From JAHRAW01 sp028066695 (lineage in GTDB: Bacteria; Pseudomonadota; Gammaproteobacteria; Arenicellales; Poriferihabitantaceae), in the NCBI GenBank assembly GCA_963457535.1, contig OY734803.1, positions 2,046,001 through 2,110,000 of the forward strand: a stretch of DNA of 64,000 bases. The letters are read 5' to 3'. The notes under the pieces are model-generated. The model was given only the letters and a program-made list of their open reading frames with translations, did not search any database and was not told where the DNA came from. Positions 26,501 through 35,800 of the stretch are shown one piece after another; the first letter of the stretch is position 1; each line of letters opens with the position of its first letter. Position numbers and translations under genes: made by a program.

Positions 26501-26594
26501 CTTCGGCGTGACTTCCGGCGCGGGCCTGACCGAGGGCCAGACCAACGAAGACGCGGCGAATGTCGCCGAGACCATCGGGGATTTGCAGCAGTAA
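17571..26594 (+). CDS. Giant secreted multidomain protein 1 (Calx-beta / MBG-YDG / FN3 / dockerin-like)
   Basis: A 3,007-residue protein, the most divergent of four tandem paralogues. A signal peptide covers about residues 1-41 (AASA). Calx-beta-like repeats follow, for example DDGLVEGGETFKV near 617 and VNEGDTGL near 1326. An EF-hand-like loop lies at 943-954 (DGNSDGYISGAE). MBG (LTRVYGE, near 1761) and YDG (ITPKEI...KVYDGS, near 1845) modules lead into about six FN3 domains (roughly 2047-2897), broken by a cadherin-like sandwich near 2673-2787. The end carries two dockerin-type calcium loops starting at Asp2902 and Asp2958, each followed by a GRYLIG/MRYAFG helix. Ten cysteines occur in five close pairs. 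No catalytic motif, RTX repeat or LPxTG signal is visible. It is probably an extracellular adhesin or matrix protein (inference). Start: ATG with GGAG 8 nt upstream. Confidence 0.85.
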   Translation: MSNMSNTSKRNSAFRGGKFSAAIFSFLAIFLFAAFPGAASAQNAARQILQLTLSPSNGVIDLADEVTQTDCVGRGSAADPLDCPVVRVTPRFFGSSDRPSVPTIVKILPITPLITTTGTVAPTGTTFYNPSQAAKAVLDAAQAKYDAALATSRATNCAPLPARHRGVEVPTPSHSMCASARRMRDVTKALLLAERELTEATRVFLRGGSLHAKDVRVYKSDGTIRQEIKPGNPKFRPDGYVPVSGDQYAVYGDDYFLSDGQFVANPDGTFDPPWFEVRALKKDAPRDLTAMFGLYVSTGDKKYNRPAAQGGSAAEFAVKLKAPDKTLPNVEVALVHAENTQYDEQGNLQITKKKPATTLARTAGETQGTFHDTVEGGLIQPARLLARLVTPAGGVPIAAESAIHLKLPRLPLGLVRGLRASAPSTLTLSPGSTLVYQPLQDTLTIPAGKSAAMTDLFIIYPSTYAGEYKLAAPVIVDAAGNPLKNTGMTTSGRVVTVEKAADTGFTSLALPSAAERLRAEEPLADRYQHGALAPAALTATLDGITGPVHINTHHVEVRVRADDTTGANSADFTDFMKRNPDGSFSPLTAAQFPDTYIPPVQLARYDRYFRVPIFPRDDGLVEGGETFKVRLNENDSGEKVATIPANGAATLKAGYTAADGGGVSGELELSGENFGIAVGSGGSVVFENSDSSLQLEFTDTTGRDGSGAADGILSGDELSTTATWTFNSAQLALAVDSANLPANLQASQFPGATLPALPAAPPVVGFTEATALTVTESGATSDPVMQLQITPPLNKPATLEIVAIGKVGGNSLTATAAGEEFADVHAALEVQLPAGGGFDDPAVRVVEFPVSHVKDDLIVEGDETFQLALRVRPDDPFVIGGNTTRTITIKDDDTSTFTVEASPVGQLRRGGIVTLTGRLSAALQVSGVIIGSDTSAANLSFSDGNSDGYISGAELSGVTASLTVDSLLNGAEYNYSYSAIAPGSGLRDEAFLFPQRGDPGRAHLRWHANGLFALPKIAPRHAPGDHTFAGVIRINEGGRAIRGADGTRGTLAAMSATVPVSLDYDYDDDNTEDDVVVVVTAHYDADGEGGSPSRSVSKEVTFTSAENATTAKNAQFTAADFNALGIRDDEMINRNRVLTTTIAFDTAAQRITKDTVTVFSDQSIRGPDILIEDDDSVGETGQVNLHLTLVGADGRAIPRLQAGKRADAFLMAEIHENGNAAAKVAVENALSVGVGLAAGDGLLTRAELGNPDLPRGILIRPGESSGLSARAFSITPDKQGAFAFAVRSLAPPQLGAFNAGSFTQVRHNVGAPGAKSYFATLDATDVTVNEGDTGLTAAVTLRDAASGLPAAFSRAGSGETLTLHYAIGMVAGGAASADLSLGAASSTVAPPPCARCADVFGAPLTTGSVEIASGATTASIGLPGIVDDAAPEAAEKFTLALTAITDSNGLPPVENGAQTARIGLADAAADYTIAASDGGSQTEPAGPALSATPLVVLQEGLDEDASAAELRANVSEGFITLIRPADSRGAIRGRVRAVNVTADGGADYEIGDTFEIGAGEYSTSLAVRALADDITERNESFQVEFLVTDGNARAPASATEVVILDNDRPVTLEVKEATVSVEENQLLEITVQAKQGSDPAPLRESPVEFILTPTYPASGAASAADFLVTIGGETRAAASDAELTVTGVLEPGETEASVSFPVIDDGDTADEMVTFTVSLPPGNTVNTLDGAISIGSSAATTATLTAATDGAPNTLVLTPTTLTRVYGEAEPTEFAFTVAPQTGSAFDGADTAATTFFDTNPLELVDSAATAGTYAFKLADTPDYATGVDAKYDFVLAKGVTYTITPKEIIFTGAGINKVYDGSVFAPEFLGTFTSGLETDDLGKVHARGGVYAGKDAGTGKTITGFGLGGEAAGNYALASASAAAGDITARDVGALRFVVDAQAPSEAALNTLTPVINRANIFAAGVVPAELDDFRAGLRFTAAYATTPTSRGVHQPVTVTLSGNTCADASGQTAACGLADSGDFKAANYSLGATSATASGLIAGVPGAPAGLQTSRSPDARHLAVSWNAPASAGVPNADIAKYYVRWRTVAIEADAAAGVAALAAGDWQNASGPSDLGENVGAKTGYTIRGLRPDAGYDVQVAAENEFGANGRGAYAEADVSAGVPPAPVITSLAPSGAQQFSIAFTAPLVAAGGETTPLYAWRPIGVEHTGNEWLQPTSVSPRTARTQNVSPSVTATGEVQYEVRMALRNDFGRGAWSESRFVTPPAGNPAGPPGYGSSSRGDSREVSAYSHGGPNIDVSWTPPAGVNLSRPIGRYELRWKLQSATTFADSDKTTLQADGRNVRNGRNAYVIRNLTTGVYGVDLRACNASECNTWFAARDPGHGTAISTGHGLGNSDTVNAVEEMIVPHVEALQIGDRSLTVNWRPPLYADGTAIDYGFPITTYRVRWRHGAGTDTRWRNPNGAGGVAVVNPDPASSARRSHTITGLENGIGYQVEFWSERQRENAAGDAKVEAYISATGKRWSDYVTALRASGSPAENAVFLPRVVMTGIPQGAQPDGVPELADLRVGARTLTIAASWSAPDVPSGNSVNAYQIRWRPEIAGARKKNWQTADLAATARAYTIAAYTRDDPKRPALREIPYEAQVRSRHAPAGGENVWSAWSPSKSITPPAPFLSGMHITAAADSASAAGAFVVESVPKFAAGVFSYAVEIPNDAGVAWLTPRAPDGRTVAIGPAGQRGVAVAAGAQAAVVLARPGEVARVEVKVTATVGAATSENSYIYVIRRAGDPPGPPVSAELLPGPFDLEFIWGAPSDSGETFANYRARWRVVGAPARGRVPARAPGAWQPDAEGRDTGLARRTIIANLQPGTTYEAQVRAFSTAGLAGQWSPPVSASPRAFTFDVDGSGASDSNDSILVGRYLIGVRGAALTGGLTLPDGADAGEIAAGISVGVRDNRFDVDRDGRSSAQDGIMIMRYAFGVTSGAGLTEGQTNEDAANVAETIGDLQQ

Positions 26595-26613
26595 CCCGCG
26601 CAAACTTCCCCAA

Positions 26614-26654
26614 AACGCGCCGCCGCGGAAATCTCCCGCGCGGCGCGTTTTTTT
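26614..26654 (+). terminator. Intrinsic terminator after giant gene 1 (type A)
   Basis: AACGCGCCG (26614-26622) pairs with CGGCGCGTT (26641-26649), extended by a further GC-rich stretch with a bulge, and runs into T7 (26648-26654). It is essentially identical to the terminator after giant gene 3. Confidence 0.85.
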
Positions 26655-26714
26655 CGGCCTTTCCGGGCACCAAAACGACATGTTAATGGCGGTTTTCCCC
26701 GCCCTCAAATCCCC

Positions 26715-26744
26715 TTGAAAAACCCTTCTTTAATCATGTAAAAT
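26715..26744 (+). promoter_or_regulatory. Sigma-70-type promoter of giant gene 2
   Basis: TTGAAA at 26715-26720 and TAAAAT at 26739-26744, spacer 18 bp, 60 nt before the ATG. The 5' UTR from here to the start codon matches that of giant gene 4. Confidence 0.7.
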
Positions 26745-26804
26745 CGCCGCCATCGCCTTTATCGGCACATTCACAACCATTTCCACGCCCGCGGAGATTT
26801 CCTC

Positions 26805-29800
26805 ATGAAGAACCCGGCTCGTCTCGTCCTCGCCGCCTTGCCCCTGCTGTGCATCTCGCTGTTCGCGCCGTCCGGCGCGTCGGCGCAAGGCATGAACTTT
26901 CACCTGGAGCCGGCCGATGGCGTGATTCCCATCGCCAAAAAGGGCGGCGAGAAATGCCTGTATCGCGACAGCCAGAAATACCCGCGCCGCAACTGCCCGG
27001 TGGTGCGCATCACGCCGCGCTTTGAAAGCGTCTTCACCCGCCCGTCCCAAGTCACGCTGGTAAAAATCCTGCCGATTACGCCGAGCGTGCGCATGACCGG
27101 TTTGGAGCGCGCCTCCGACGCCCCGGCGACCACGACCACCACCGCTTCGGCGACGCTGAAAGCCGCGGTGGACGCGGCGAAGGCCGCATACGACGAGGCC
27201 GATGCCGCGCTGGAGACCAAATCCAACCTGAGCACCCGCGCCGCGCGCGCCAACACCGTCGCCGAACTGCGCGACCTGCGCGAAAAACGCCGCGCGTATC
27301 TTGTCGCATTGCGCGCCTACCAGGCCGCCGGCGATGCCGCGCGCGCCGCCACCGACGCGGCAAAACGCCACGACTCGGCCACCCGCGCGGTGAAAACCGA
27401 CGGAACCATCCGCGAAGAATTCCGCCCGGTCGGCTACACCCCGCTCGCCGGCGACCAATACGCGGTCTACGGCGAGGACTATTTCCTGGATGTCGGCGAG
27501 TTCAAGTTGATGCCCGACGGCACGATTGACCCGCCGTTCTTTGAGGTGCGCGGCCTGAAAGTAACCGAGGAGCGCGACCTGACCGCGATGATCGGCCTGT
27601 ATGCGGTCACCGGCGACCTGAAATACAACCGCGCCGCGCATCTCGGCGGCAGCATCGCCGAAATCGCGGTGAAATTTCAAGCGCCGCAGGATACCGAGCC
27701 GACCGTGGAGTTGTATCTCGCCCCGGTCAATGAGGACGGCGGCATCGCCGCCAACGACCAGCGCGGCCCCCATCTGGAAAAACTCGGCGCCGGCGTGATA
27801 CAGCCGGTGCGCCTCAAAGCCCGCCTGCACAAGCCGCGGACGCTGGAATCGCTGGCCGCCGACGAGGAAATCCGCCTGAAACTGAGCGAGTTGCCGGGCA
27901 TCGTCACGCTGCCGCTGCCGCGCACCAGCGCCCCCGCCAACCCCACCTTCAACCATAACAACGCCCTCGCCGGCGCGACCCTGACCTACCGCGGCGTGGA
28001 GTATGGCGGCATGCAGGAAACCCTGACCATCGCCGCCGGCGAATCCAGCGCGGTTACCGACGCGTTTTTGGTGCTGCCGAACGGCCTCGGCGGCGAATGG
28101 AAAATTCCCGACCCGGTGATTGTGGACGCGACCGGCGCGCCGCGCGACGATGTTGAAGGCAAACTCGCCACGGTCGGCCTCTCCTTTAATGTGGTCGCCT
28201 CGTCCCGCGCCGAGGCGCACACCGACAGCACCAAGACCGTGCCGGTGAATCGGATCGCCTCGGCCTTGTTCAAGGAGTCCCGGCGCCCGGTGGAGCACCA
28301 GGTCGGGCGCGGCAAGGTGTCGCAGTCCATGGTGCTGGTCTCGGCCCAATTGACCGGTTCCTTCAACGAACTCATCACCATGCGCGTGCGCGGTCCGTCG
28401 GGCGGCCACGACGCGGTGGAGGCCGACTTTATGAAGCGCCTGCCGGACGGAAGTTTTGTCCCGCTCACCGCCGGCGAGTTTCCGCATGAGTATTCGGTGG
28501 TGGTCTCGCAGGACGGCGACCGGGACAGCCGCCACTATGTGCCGGTGTTTTTGCACGACGACGGCTTGGTGGAGGGCTGGGAGGAGTTCCGCCTGCGCTT
28601 TCACCAGAGCGAGGGTGACGCGACCATTCCGTCCAACGGCGAGGTCACTTTGCGCACTTCCTACGCGAGCGCCGATGGCGGCGAGGTTCGCGGCGAACTG
28701 GAGTTGAGCGGCACCAACTACGGCATCGCGGTCGGCGCCGGCAACAGCATCACTTTCCGCACCGGCACCGGCGCGAGCGATTTGACGCTGCGTTTCTCCG
28801 ATTCCACCGGAATTGACGGAACCCGCGGCGCCGATGGCATCATCAGCGGCGATGAATTGATTGCGACCGGCACTTGGACGCACGACCCGAATAATCTGGC
28901 GCTGTCGCTGGACACCGCCTCGCTGCAGGCGAATTTGGAGGAGCATCAATTTGTCGGGTGCAAGTCGGTGAATCTCGCCGGCGCCGAGACTGCGCAGGCG
29001 CTGGCAGATTGCGAGTTGGCCGCGCTTTCCACCACGCTGCGCACCATCGGTTTCAAAAACGCCACGGCGACGGTGGGCGAGGGCGGCCGCGCCGCCGGAG
29101 ACGCGCTGACCCTGGTCATCACCCCGCCGCTGGACGCGCCGGCGACCGTGGAAATAGTCGCGGTGGGTGTGGAGACCGACGCGGTGAATCTGAGCGCCAA
29201 CGAAGAAAACAACGGCCGCGTCACCCGCGACAACCCCATCCCCATCGGCAAGGACTTTCACAAGGTGCAGGAAGTGCAATTGCGCGCCGGCGCCGAGACC
29301 GTGGTGAACGGCGCGCGCAGCGGCAAGAGCGAGCAGCGGTTTTTGATTCCGCACCTGATTGACGATCTCGTGGTGGAGGTGGACGAGAAATTCAAACTGC
29401 AGTTGCGGCCGCGCGTCGGCGACCCGTTTGTGGTCGCGAGCGAAACCGCGGACGGCCATGCGGAAAGCACCGTTACCGTCAATGACAACGACACGACCAC
29501 CTTTACGGCGGAAGTCAGTCCGCCCGGCCAGTTGAGCAGCGACCAAACCATAACGCTGACCGGGCGGCTGAGCGCGCCCATGCAAGTGGAGCACAGGGGC
29601 TTTTTTGAAGTGTTGCCGGAAGGCACCGGCACCAACATGCGATTTGCCGACAACAACCCGCGGGACGGCTACATCTCCGGCGCGGACATGACCGTCACCC
29701 TCGTGTTGAGTGACGATGCGGGCTCCTTTCTGGGCTTCGGTGAGTACCGCCACCCCTACAACGGTGTGAACACTTCACAAACGGGATCCCCGGCGGTTCC

Positions 29801-32800
29801 GAATGCCGCGATACTCCTCCCGAAGCGCGGCGACCCGGGTCGCGCGCATTTGCCGTGGCATTCGGATGTGTTTTTTGAACTGCCGAAAATCGCGCCGGTA
29901 TACGCGGGCCCCGATTTTTCCGAGACCGCCACCGGCAGCGGCAACACTTTTGCGGCGGTGATTCGCATCAATGAGGGCGGCTCCAAGGCCTTCGACGCCG
30001 AGGAGTCGGAGAGGGAGGCAATGAGCGCGACCGTGCCGGTGAAACTGGACCACGAATACGGCAGCCATCACACCTCGGCTGACGCGGTCGTGGTGGTAAC
30101 CGCGCACTACGACGCCGACGGCGACGGTCCGTTGCCGCCGCGCAGCGTCAGCGAGGAGGTCACTTTCGTCATCAGCGACGATTCCACCGAGGCGAAAAAT
30201 GCGGAGTTCGACGAGGCCGATTTCAACGCGCTCGGCATCACCGACGACGAGGTGATCAACCGAAACCGCGTGGTGACCACCACCATCGCGTTTTCCGCCG
30301 ATACGCAGCGCATCACCAAAGACACTATCCGCGTGTTCTCCGGCAAAACCATCCGCGGCCCCGACATCATCGTGGTGGATGACGACGCCGGCGGCCAGGT
30401 CGGCCTGCACCTGTCGCTCGCCGGCGCCGATGGAAAGCCGATTACCCGCCTGGAAGTCGGCAAGCGCACCGACGCCTTTTTGCTGGCGGAAATCCGCAGC
30501 GCCGACGGTGAACGCCGCGTCGCGGTGGAAAGCGCGCTCGCGGTGGATTTCTCTTTGGCGACCGGCGACAACTTGCTGACCGCCGCCGACCTCGGCAGCC
30601 CGCTGTTGCCGGGCGGCGTGGTCATCCGCCCCGGCGAGAGCCGCGGACTCTCGGCGCGCGCGTTTAGCCTCGCGCCGACCAAGGTCGGCGCATTCGCCTT
30701 TCAAATGCGCGGCCTCGCCATCAAGCCGAGTTTCTCGCGCAACCCGGCGCGCCTCAGCGGCGGTCTGAACGACGGCTATTCGCTGACCAATGACTCGGTG
30801 TCGGTGCCGCCGGAATGGGGCGCGCTCGCTTCGGGCTATGTCGCAGTCCATCACAGCGTGAGTCAGAGCGATGCGCAACGCTGGCTTGCGACGCTGGACG
30901 CGGACGATGCCGATGTCAATGAAGGCGATTCGGGCCTGACCGCCGCGGTAACCCTGCGCGACGCCGCGACCGAGGCCGCCTCGGCGTTTTCCCGCAACGG
31001 AAGCGGCGAGGCGCTGACTTTGCACTACGCGATAGTCGCGCCCGCGTCCGACCTCGGCGGCGCGACCGCCGCCGACCTGACGCTTGCGACCGCAAGCGGC
31101 GATGCGCCGCGCCCGCCCTGCGCGCGCTGCGAGACCGAGTATGACGCGACCCTGACCACCGGCAGCGTGGAGATCGCGAGCGGCGCGAGCACCGCGAGCA
31201 TTCCGCTGCCGGCAATCGTCAACGACACCGACGCCGAAGCGGCCGAGCGCTTCACGCTGGTTTTGACCGCGCTGGTGGATTCCAACGGCCTGCCGCCGGT
31301 GGAAAACGGCGGTCAAATCGCCGGCATCGGCCTTGCGAACGGCGCCGCCGACTACATCATCGCCGCCAACGACGGCGGCGAGACCGCCGTGGCCGGCCGA
31401 CTCCGCGCGACCCCGCGCCTGGTGCTGCAAGAGGCGCTGGACCTCACCGCCAGCATCGCGGCGCGCCGCGCCAATGTCAGCCGCGGCGTGATCACCATCA
31501 TGCGCCCGGAGAATGTGCAGGGCGTGATTCGCGGCGTGGTGCGCGCCATAGATGTGTCCACCGACGGCGCCGCCGACTACCACCTCGGCGATTCTTTTGA
31601 GATTCCCGCCGACCAGTTCTCCACCACGGTTTTGGTGCGCGCGCGCGGCGATGACCTGACCGAGCGCAACGAGAGTTTCCAAGCCGAAATTCTGGTGACC
31701 GAGCCGCTCGGCGTTGCCGGTCCCGCGAGCAATCCGGAAGTGGTCCTTTTGGACACCGACCGCCCGATAACGCTGGAAGTCGCCGAGGCCACGGTGAGCG
31801 CGGCCGAGGGCGAGTTCCTGGAGATCAAGGTGCAGGCAAAGCAGGGAAGCGACCCCGCGCCGCCGCGCTCCGCCCCGGTGGAGTTCATCCTGACCCCGAG
31901 TTACCCGGCCTCGGGCGCGACCGGCGCCGCCGATTTGCTGGTCACCGTCGGCGGCACCACGCGCGCCGCGGCAAGCGACGCCGAACTCACCGTGACGGGC
32001 GTTCTGGAGCCCGACGCGACCGAGGCGAGCGTGTCCTTTCAGGTCGCCGACGACACCGACACCACCGATGAGATGATGACTTTCACCGTCTCGCTTCCCT
32101 CGGGCAACACCGTAAACACCCTGGACGGCGCCATCAGCATCGGCAGCAGCGCGGCGACCACCGCGACCCTGACCGCCGCGACCGCTAGCGCGGCGACGCT
32201 GGTCATCACCCCGACCACGCTGACGCGCGTCTATGGCGAGACCGCGCCGACCGAGTTTGCGTTCACCGTCGCGCCGCAGAGCGGCAGCGCGTTTGCCACC
32301 GGCGACAGCGCTTCCACGACTTTCTTTGACACCAACCCGCTCGGCTTGGCCGGCTTTGACACCCCCGCCGATGCCGTCGCGGCCGGCACCTACCGCTTCC
32401 AGTTCAAGGACTCGGATGCGAACACGCCGGGCTTGCAGATTGACTACGCGACCGGCATTGACACCAAATACGACTTCGTGCTGGCAGAAGGTCTGGTCTA
32501 CACCATCACGCCGAAGGAGATCACTTTCACCAGCACCGAGGTGGACAAGGTGTATGACGGCAGCGCGCTCGCGCCGGAGGTTCTCGGCACTTTCTCCGCC
32601 GGCGTGGAGAGCGGCGATGAGTCCTATGTCTATGCCAGCGGCGGCGTGTATGCCGGCAAGGATGTGGGCGATGCGCAGACCATCACCGGCTTTGGCATTG
32701 GCGGCGCGCAGGCCGGCAACTACACGCTGGCGAGCGCGTCAAGCGCGAGCGGCGACATCACCGCGCGCGAGATCAGCAATCTGGGTTTTGACGGCGCGGT

Positions 32801-35800
32801 CAATGCGCATCCGCCCGGCAGCGCGGCGGTTGGCACGCTCACGCCGGAAGTGAACCGCGCGCGAATTTCCGCCGATGGCGTTGTTGCCGCCGAGATGGAC
32901 GACTTCCGCGCCGGCGGTTTGCAATTCACCGCCGCCTACACCACCGCGCCGACCGAGCGCGGCGTCAATCAGCCGGTGACGGTTTCCATCACCGGCGACG
33001 GCCTCGCCGACAGCGGCGCCTTCAAGGCGGCGAATTACACGCTGGAAAACACCGATGATGTGACCAAGTTGCGCGGCAGCGACGAAGACAACCTGACCGA
33101 CCTGACCGGCCTGATTGCCGATGTCGCCGGGACGCTGACCTTTATCCGAACCGACCGCAGCCCCGATGCGAAAAATGCCGCGGTTTCATGGCGGCCGGAC
33201 GGCGCCGGCGTGCCGAACGGCGAAATCGCCAAATACCATGTCCGCTGGCGCACGGTGGCGGTGGAAGCCGATGCGCCGGCCGGAGTCGCCGCCGCGCCCG
33301 CCGGCGCCTGGCAGAACGCGAGCGGCGCGAGCGACCTCGGCGAGGATGTCGGCGCGGCGACCGCTTACACCATCCGCGGCTTGCAGCCCGATGTCGGCTA
33401 CGAAGTGCAGGTGGTCGCCGAGAACGAGTTCGGCGAGGCCGGCCGCGGCGCATACAGCGACTCGGTGATTTCGGTGGGCATTCCGCCGGCGCTGTCGTTT
33501 ACTTCGCTGGTGAACACCAGCGCTGCAGGAAGTTTGGTCGCCGAGTTTGTCGCGCCGCTGGTTGCGGCCGGTGGCGCGACCACGCCGGTCTTCAGTGTGC
33601 GGGAACAAGGAGAATCTGAGTGGAGCGGGGCGTTTGATGTCAATCCCCGCACCGACAGGCGGTCCACCTTATCCGTCAGCCGGGGCACAAGTGAAATCCG
33701 AATGGCGCTGAAAAATGACTTTGGCACCAGCCCGTGGAGCGAGACGCGCTTTGCTACCACGTCGACCAAGAACGATTCGGCGCCTCCCGGTTTCGCCGCC
33801 GCCGGGGGCGATGTGTTCGCGCGCAGCCACGGCGGCCCGAACATTGATGTGTTCTGGAATCCGCCGGCCAACATTGACCCGCAAAGCCTGGTCGGCCGCT
33901 ACGAAGTGCAGTGGAAACTGGACTCGGCGGCCACTTTCGCCGCGACCGACAAAGCCACGCTGCAGGCCGACGGGCGCAATGTCCGCACCGGGCGCAACGC
34001 CTATGTCATCCGCAACCTCGGCACGGCCGAAGCGCGTTACCAGGCGCAGGTGCGCGCATGCAACGGCGCCGGATGCAACGCCTGGGTGGATGCCCGCGCG
34101 AGCGGCAGCGACCGAATCACCATCAACTACAAACTCGGCAACAGCGACAACATGGACCGGGTGGACCAGATGATCGTGCCGAATGTGGAGGCGCTGCAAA
34201 TCGGCGACCGCAGCCTCACCGTGAACTGGCGTCCGCCGCTGTATGCCGACGGCACCGCGATTGACTACGGCTTCCCAATCACCACCTACCGCGTCCGCTG
34301 GCGGCACGGCGCCGGCACCGACACCGTGTGGCGCAACCCGAACGGCGCCGCCGGCGAAGTGGTGGTCAACCCCGACCCGGATTCCAACGCGCGCCGCAGC
34401 CACACCATCAGCGGTCTGGAAAACGGCATCGGCTACCAGGTGGAGTTCTGGTCGGAGCGCCAGCGCGAAGACGCGGCCGGAGACGCCAAAGTGGAGGCCT
34501 ACATCAGCGCCAGCGGCAAAGGCTGGAGTTCGTGGGTGACCGCGCTGCGCGCCTCCGGTTCGCCCGCGGAAAACGCGGTGTTCCTGCCGCGCGTGGTGCT
34601 GACCGGCATTCCGCGCGGCGCGCAACCCGGCGGCGTTCCGGCGTTGGACGCGCTGACGCTCGGCGCGGAGAGCAACACGATTAACGCGAGTTGGAGCGTG
34701 CCCTCCGGCATTACCGTGGGCGGCTATCAGGTGCGCTGGCGGCCGTATGTCGCCGCCGGCGGACAGATGCACTGGCAGGTCGCGGACACCAACGCGACTT
34801 CGCGCGTCATCGCCGAATACACCAAAGGCGACCCGACCCGAACCGCGCTGCGCGAAACTCCCTACGAGGTGCAGGTGCGCGCGCGCAATTCCGACAATGA
34901 CAAATGGTCGGCGTGGTCTGCGTCGCAGCGCATCACGCCGCCGGTTCCGGAATTGCTCGGCCTGCGAATTTTCGCGGCGGAAAATGCCGAGAGCAATGCG
35001 CACAAAGAAACGCCGAGCGTTCCGGCGTTTTCCACCGAGAATTTTGCATACACGGCCGACATCGCCGAAGATGCAAGCGTCGTGTATCTGACGCCGCGCG
35101 CCGCCGAGGGTCACGAAATCACCATCGGCAAAGCCGGCGCGTCAAATCCGACGGTCGCTTCCGGTTCGCGCAGCGCGGCGATTTCGCTCGCGCCGGGCGA
35201 GACCGCAAATGTGGAAGTGCAAGTGTCTTCCACCCGCGCCGGCAAAACCGTCACGGTCTCCTACATGTATGCGCTGACCCGCGGCGGCCCCCCCGGCCCG
35301 CCGAGCGGAGTCACCGTGCTGCCCGGCACTTTTGATCTGGAAGTCGCCTGGGGCGAACCGGCGAGCGGCGGCAAGTTGCGCGAATACCGCGTGCGCTGGC
35401 GCACCGCCGGAACCGACGCGGTCGGCAACACCCGCGCGACTGCGCCGGGCAGGTGGCTGCCGAACGACGCGGGTCGCAGCGCGGCCCTGAACCGGCAGAT
35501 GATCATCACCGGCCTGACCCCCGACACCGCCTACGAGGCGCAGGTTCGCGCAATCAATGTGCGCGGAGTCGCCGGGCAATGGTCGGCGCCGGTTGGCGAC
35601 AGCCCGCGCGCGTTCACCTTTGATGTGGACGGCAGCGGCGCCTCCGACACCACCGACAGCATCATCGTCGGCCGCTACCTGATCGGCGTTCGCGGCTCGG
35701 CGCTCACCGACGGGCAGACCATTCCGGACGGCGCGGACTTGGAGGAAATCACCGGCAAACTCAGCGCCGGCGTTCGCGACAACGGTTTTGATGTGGACCG

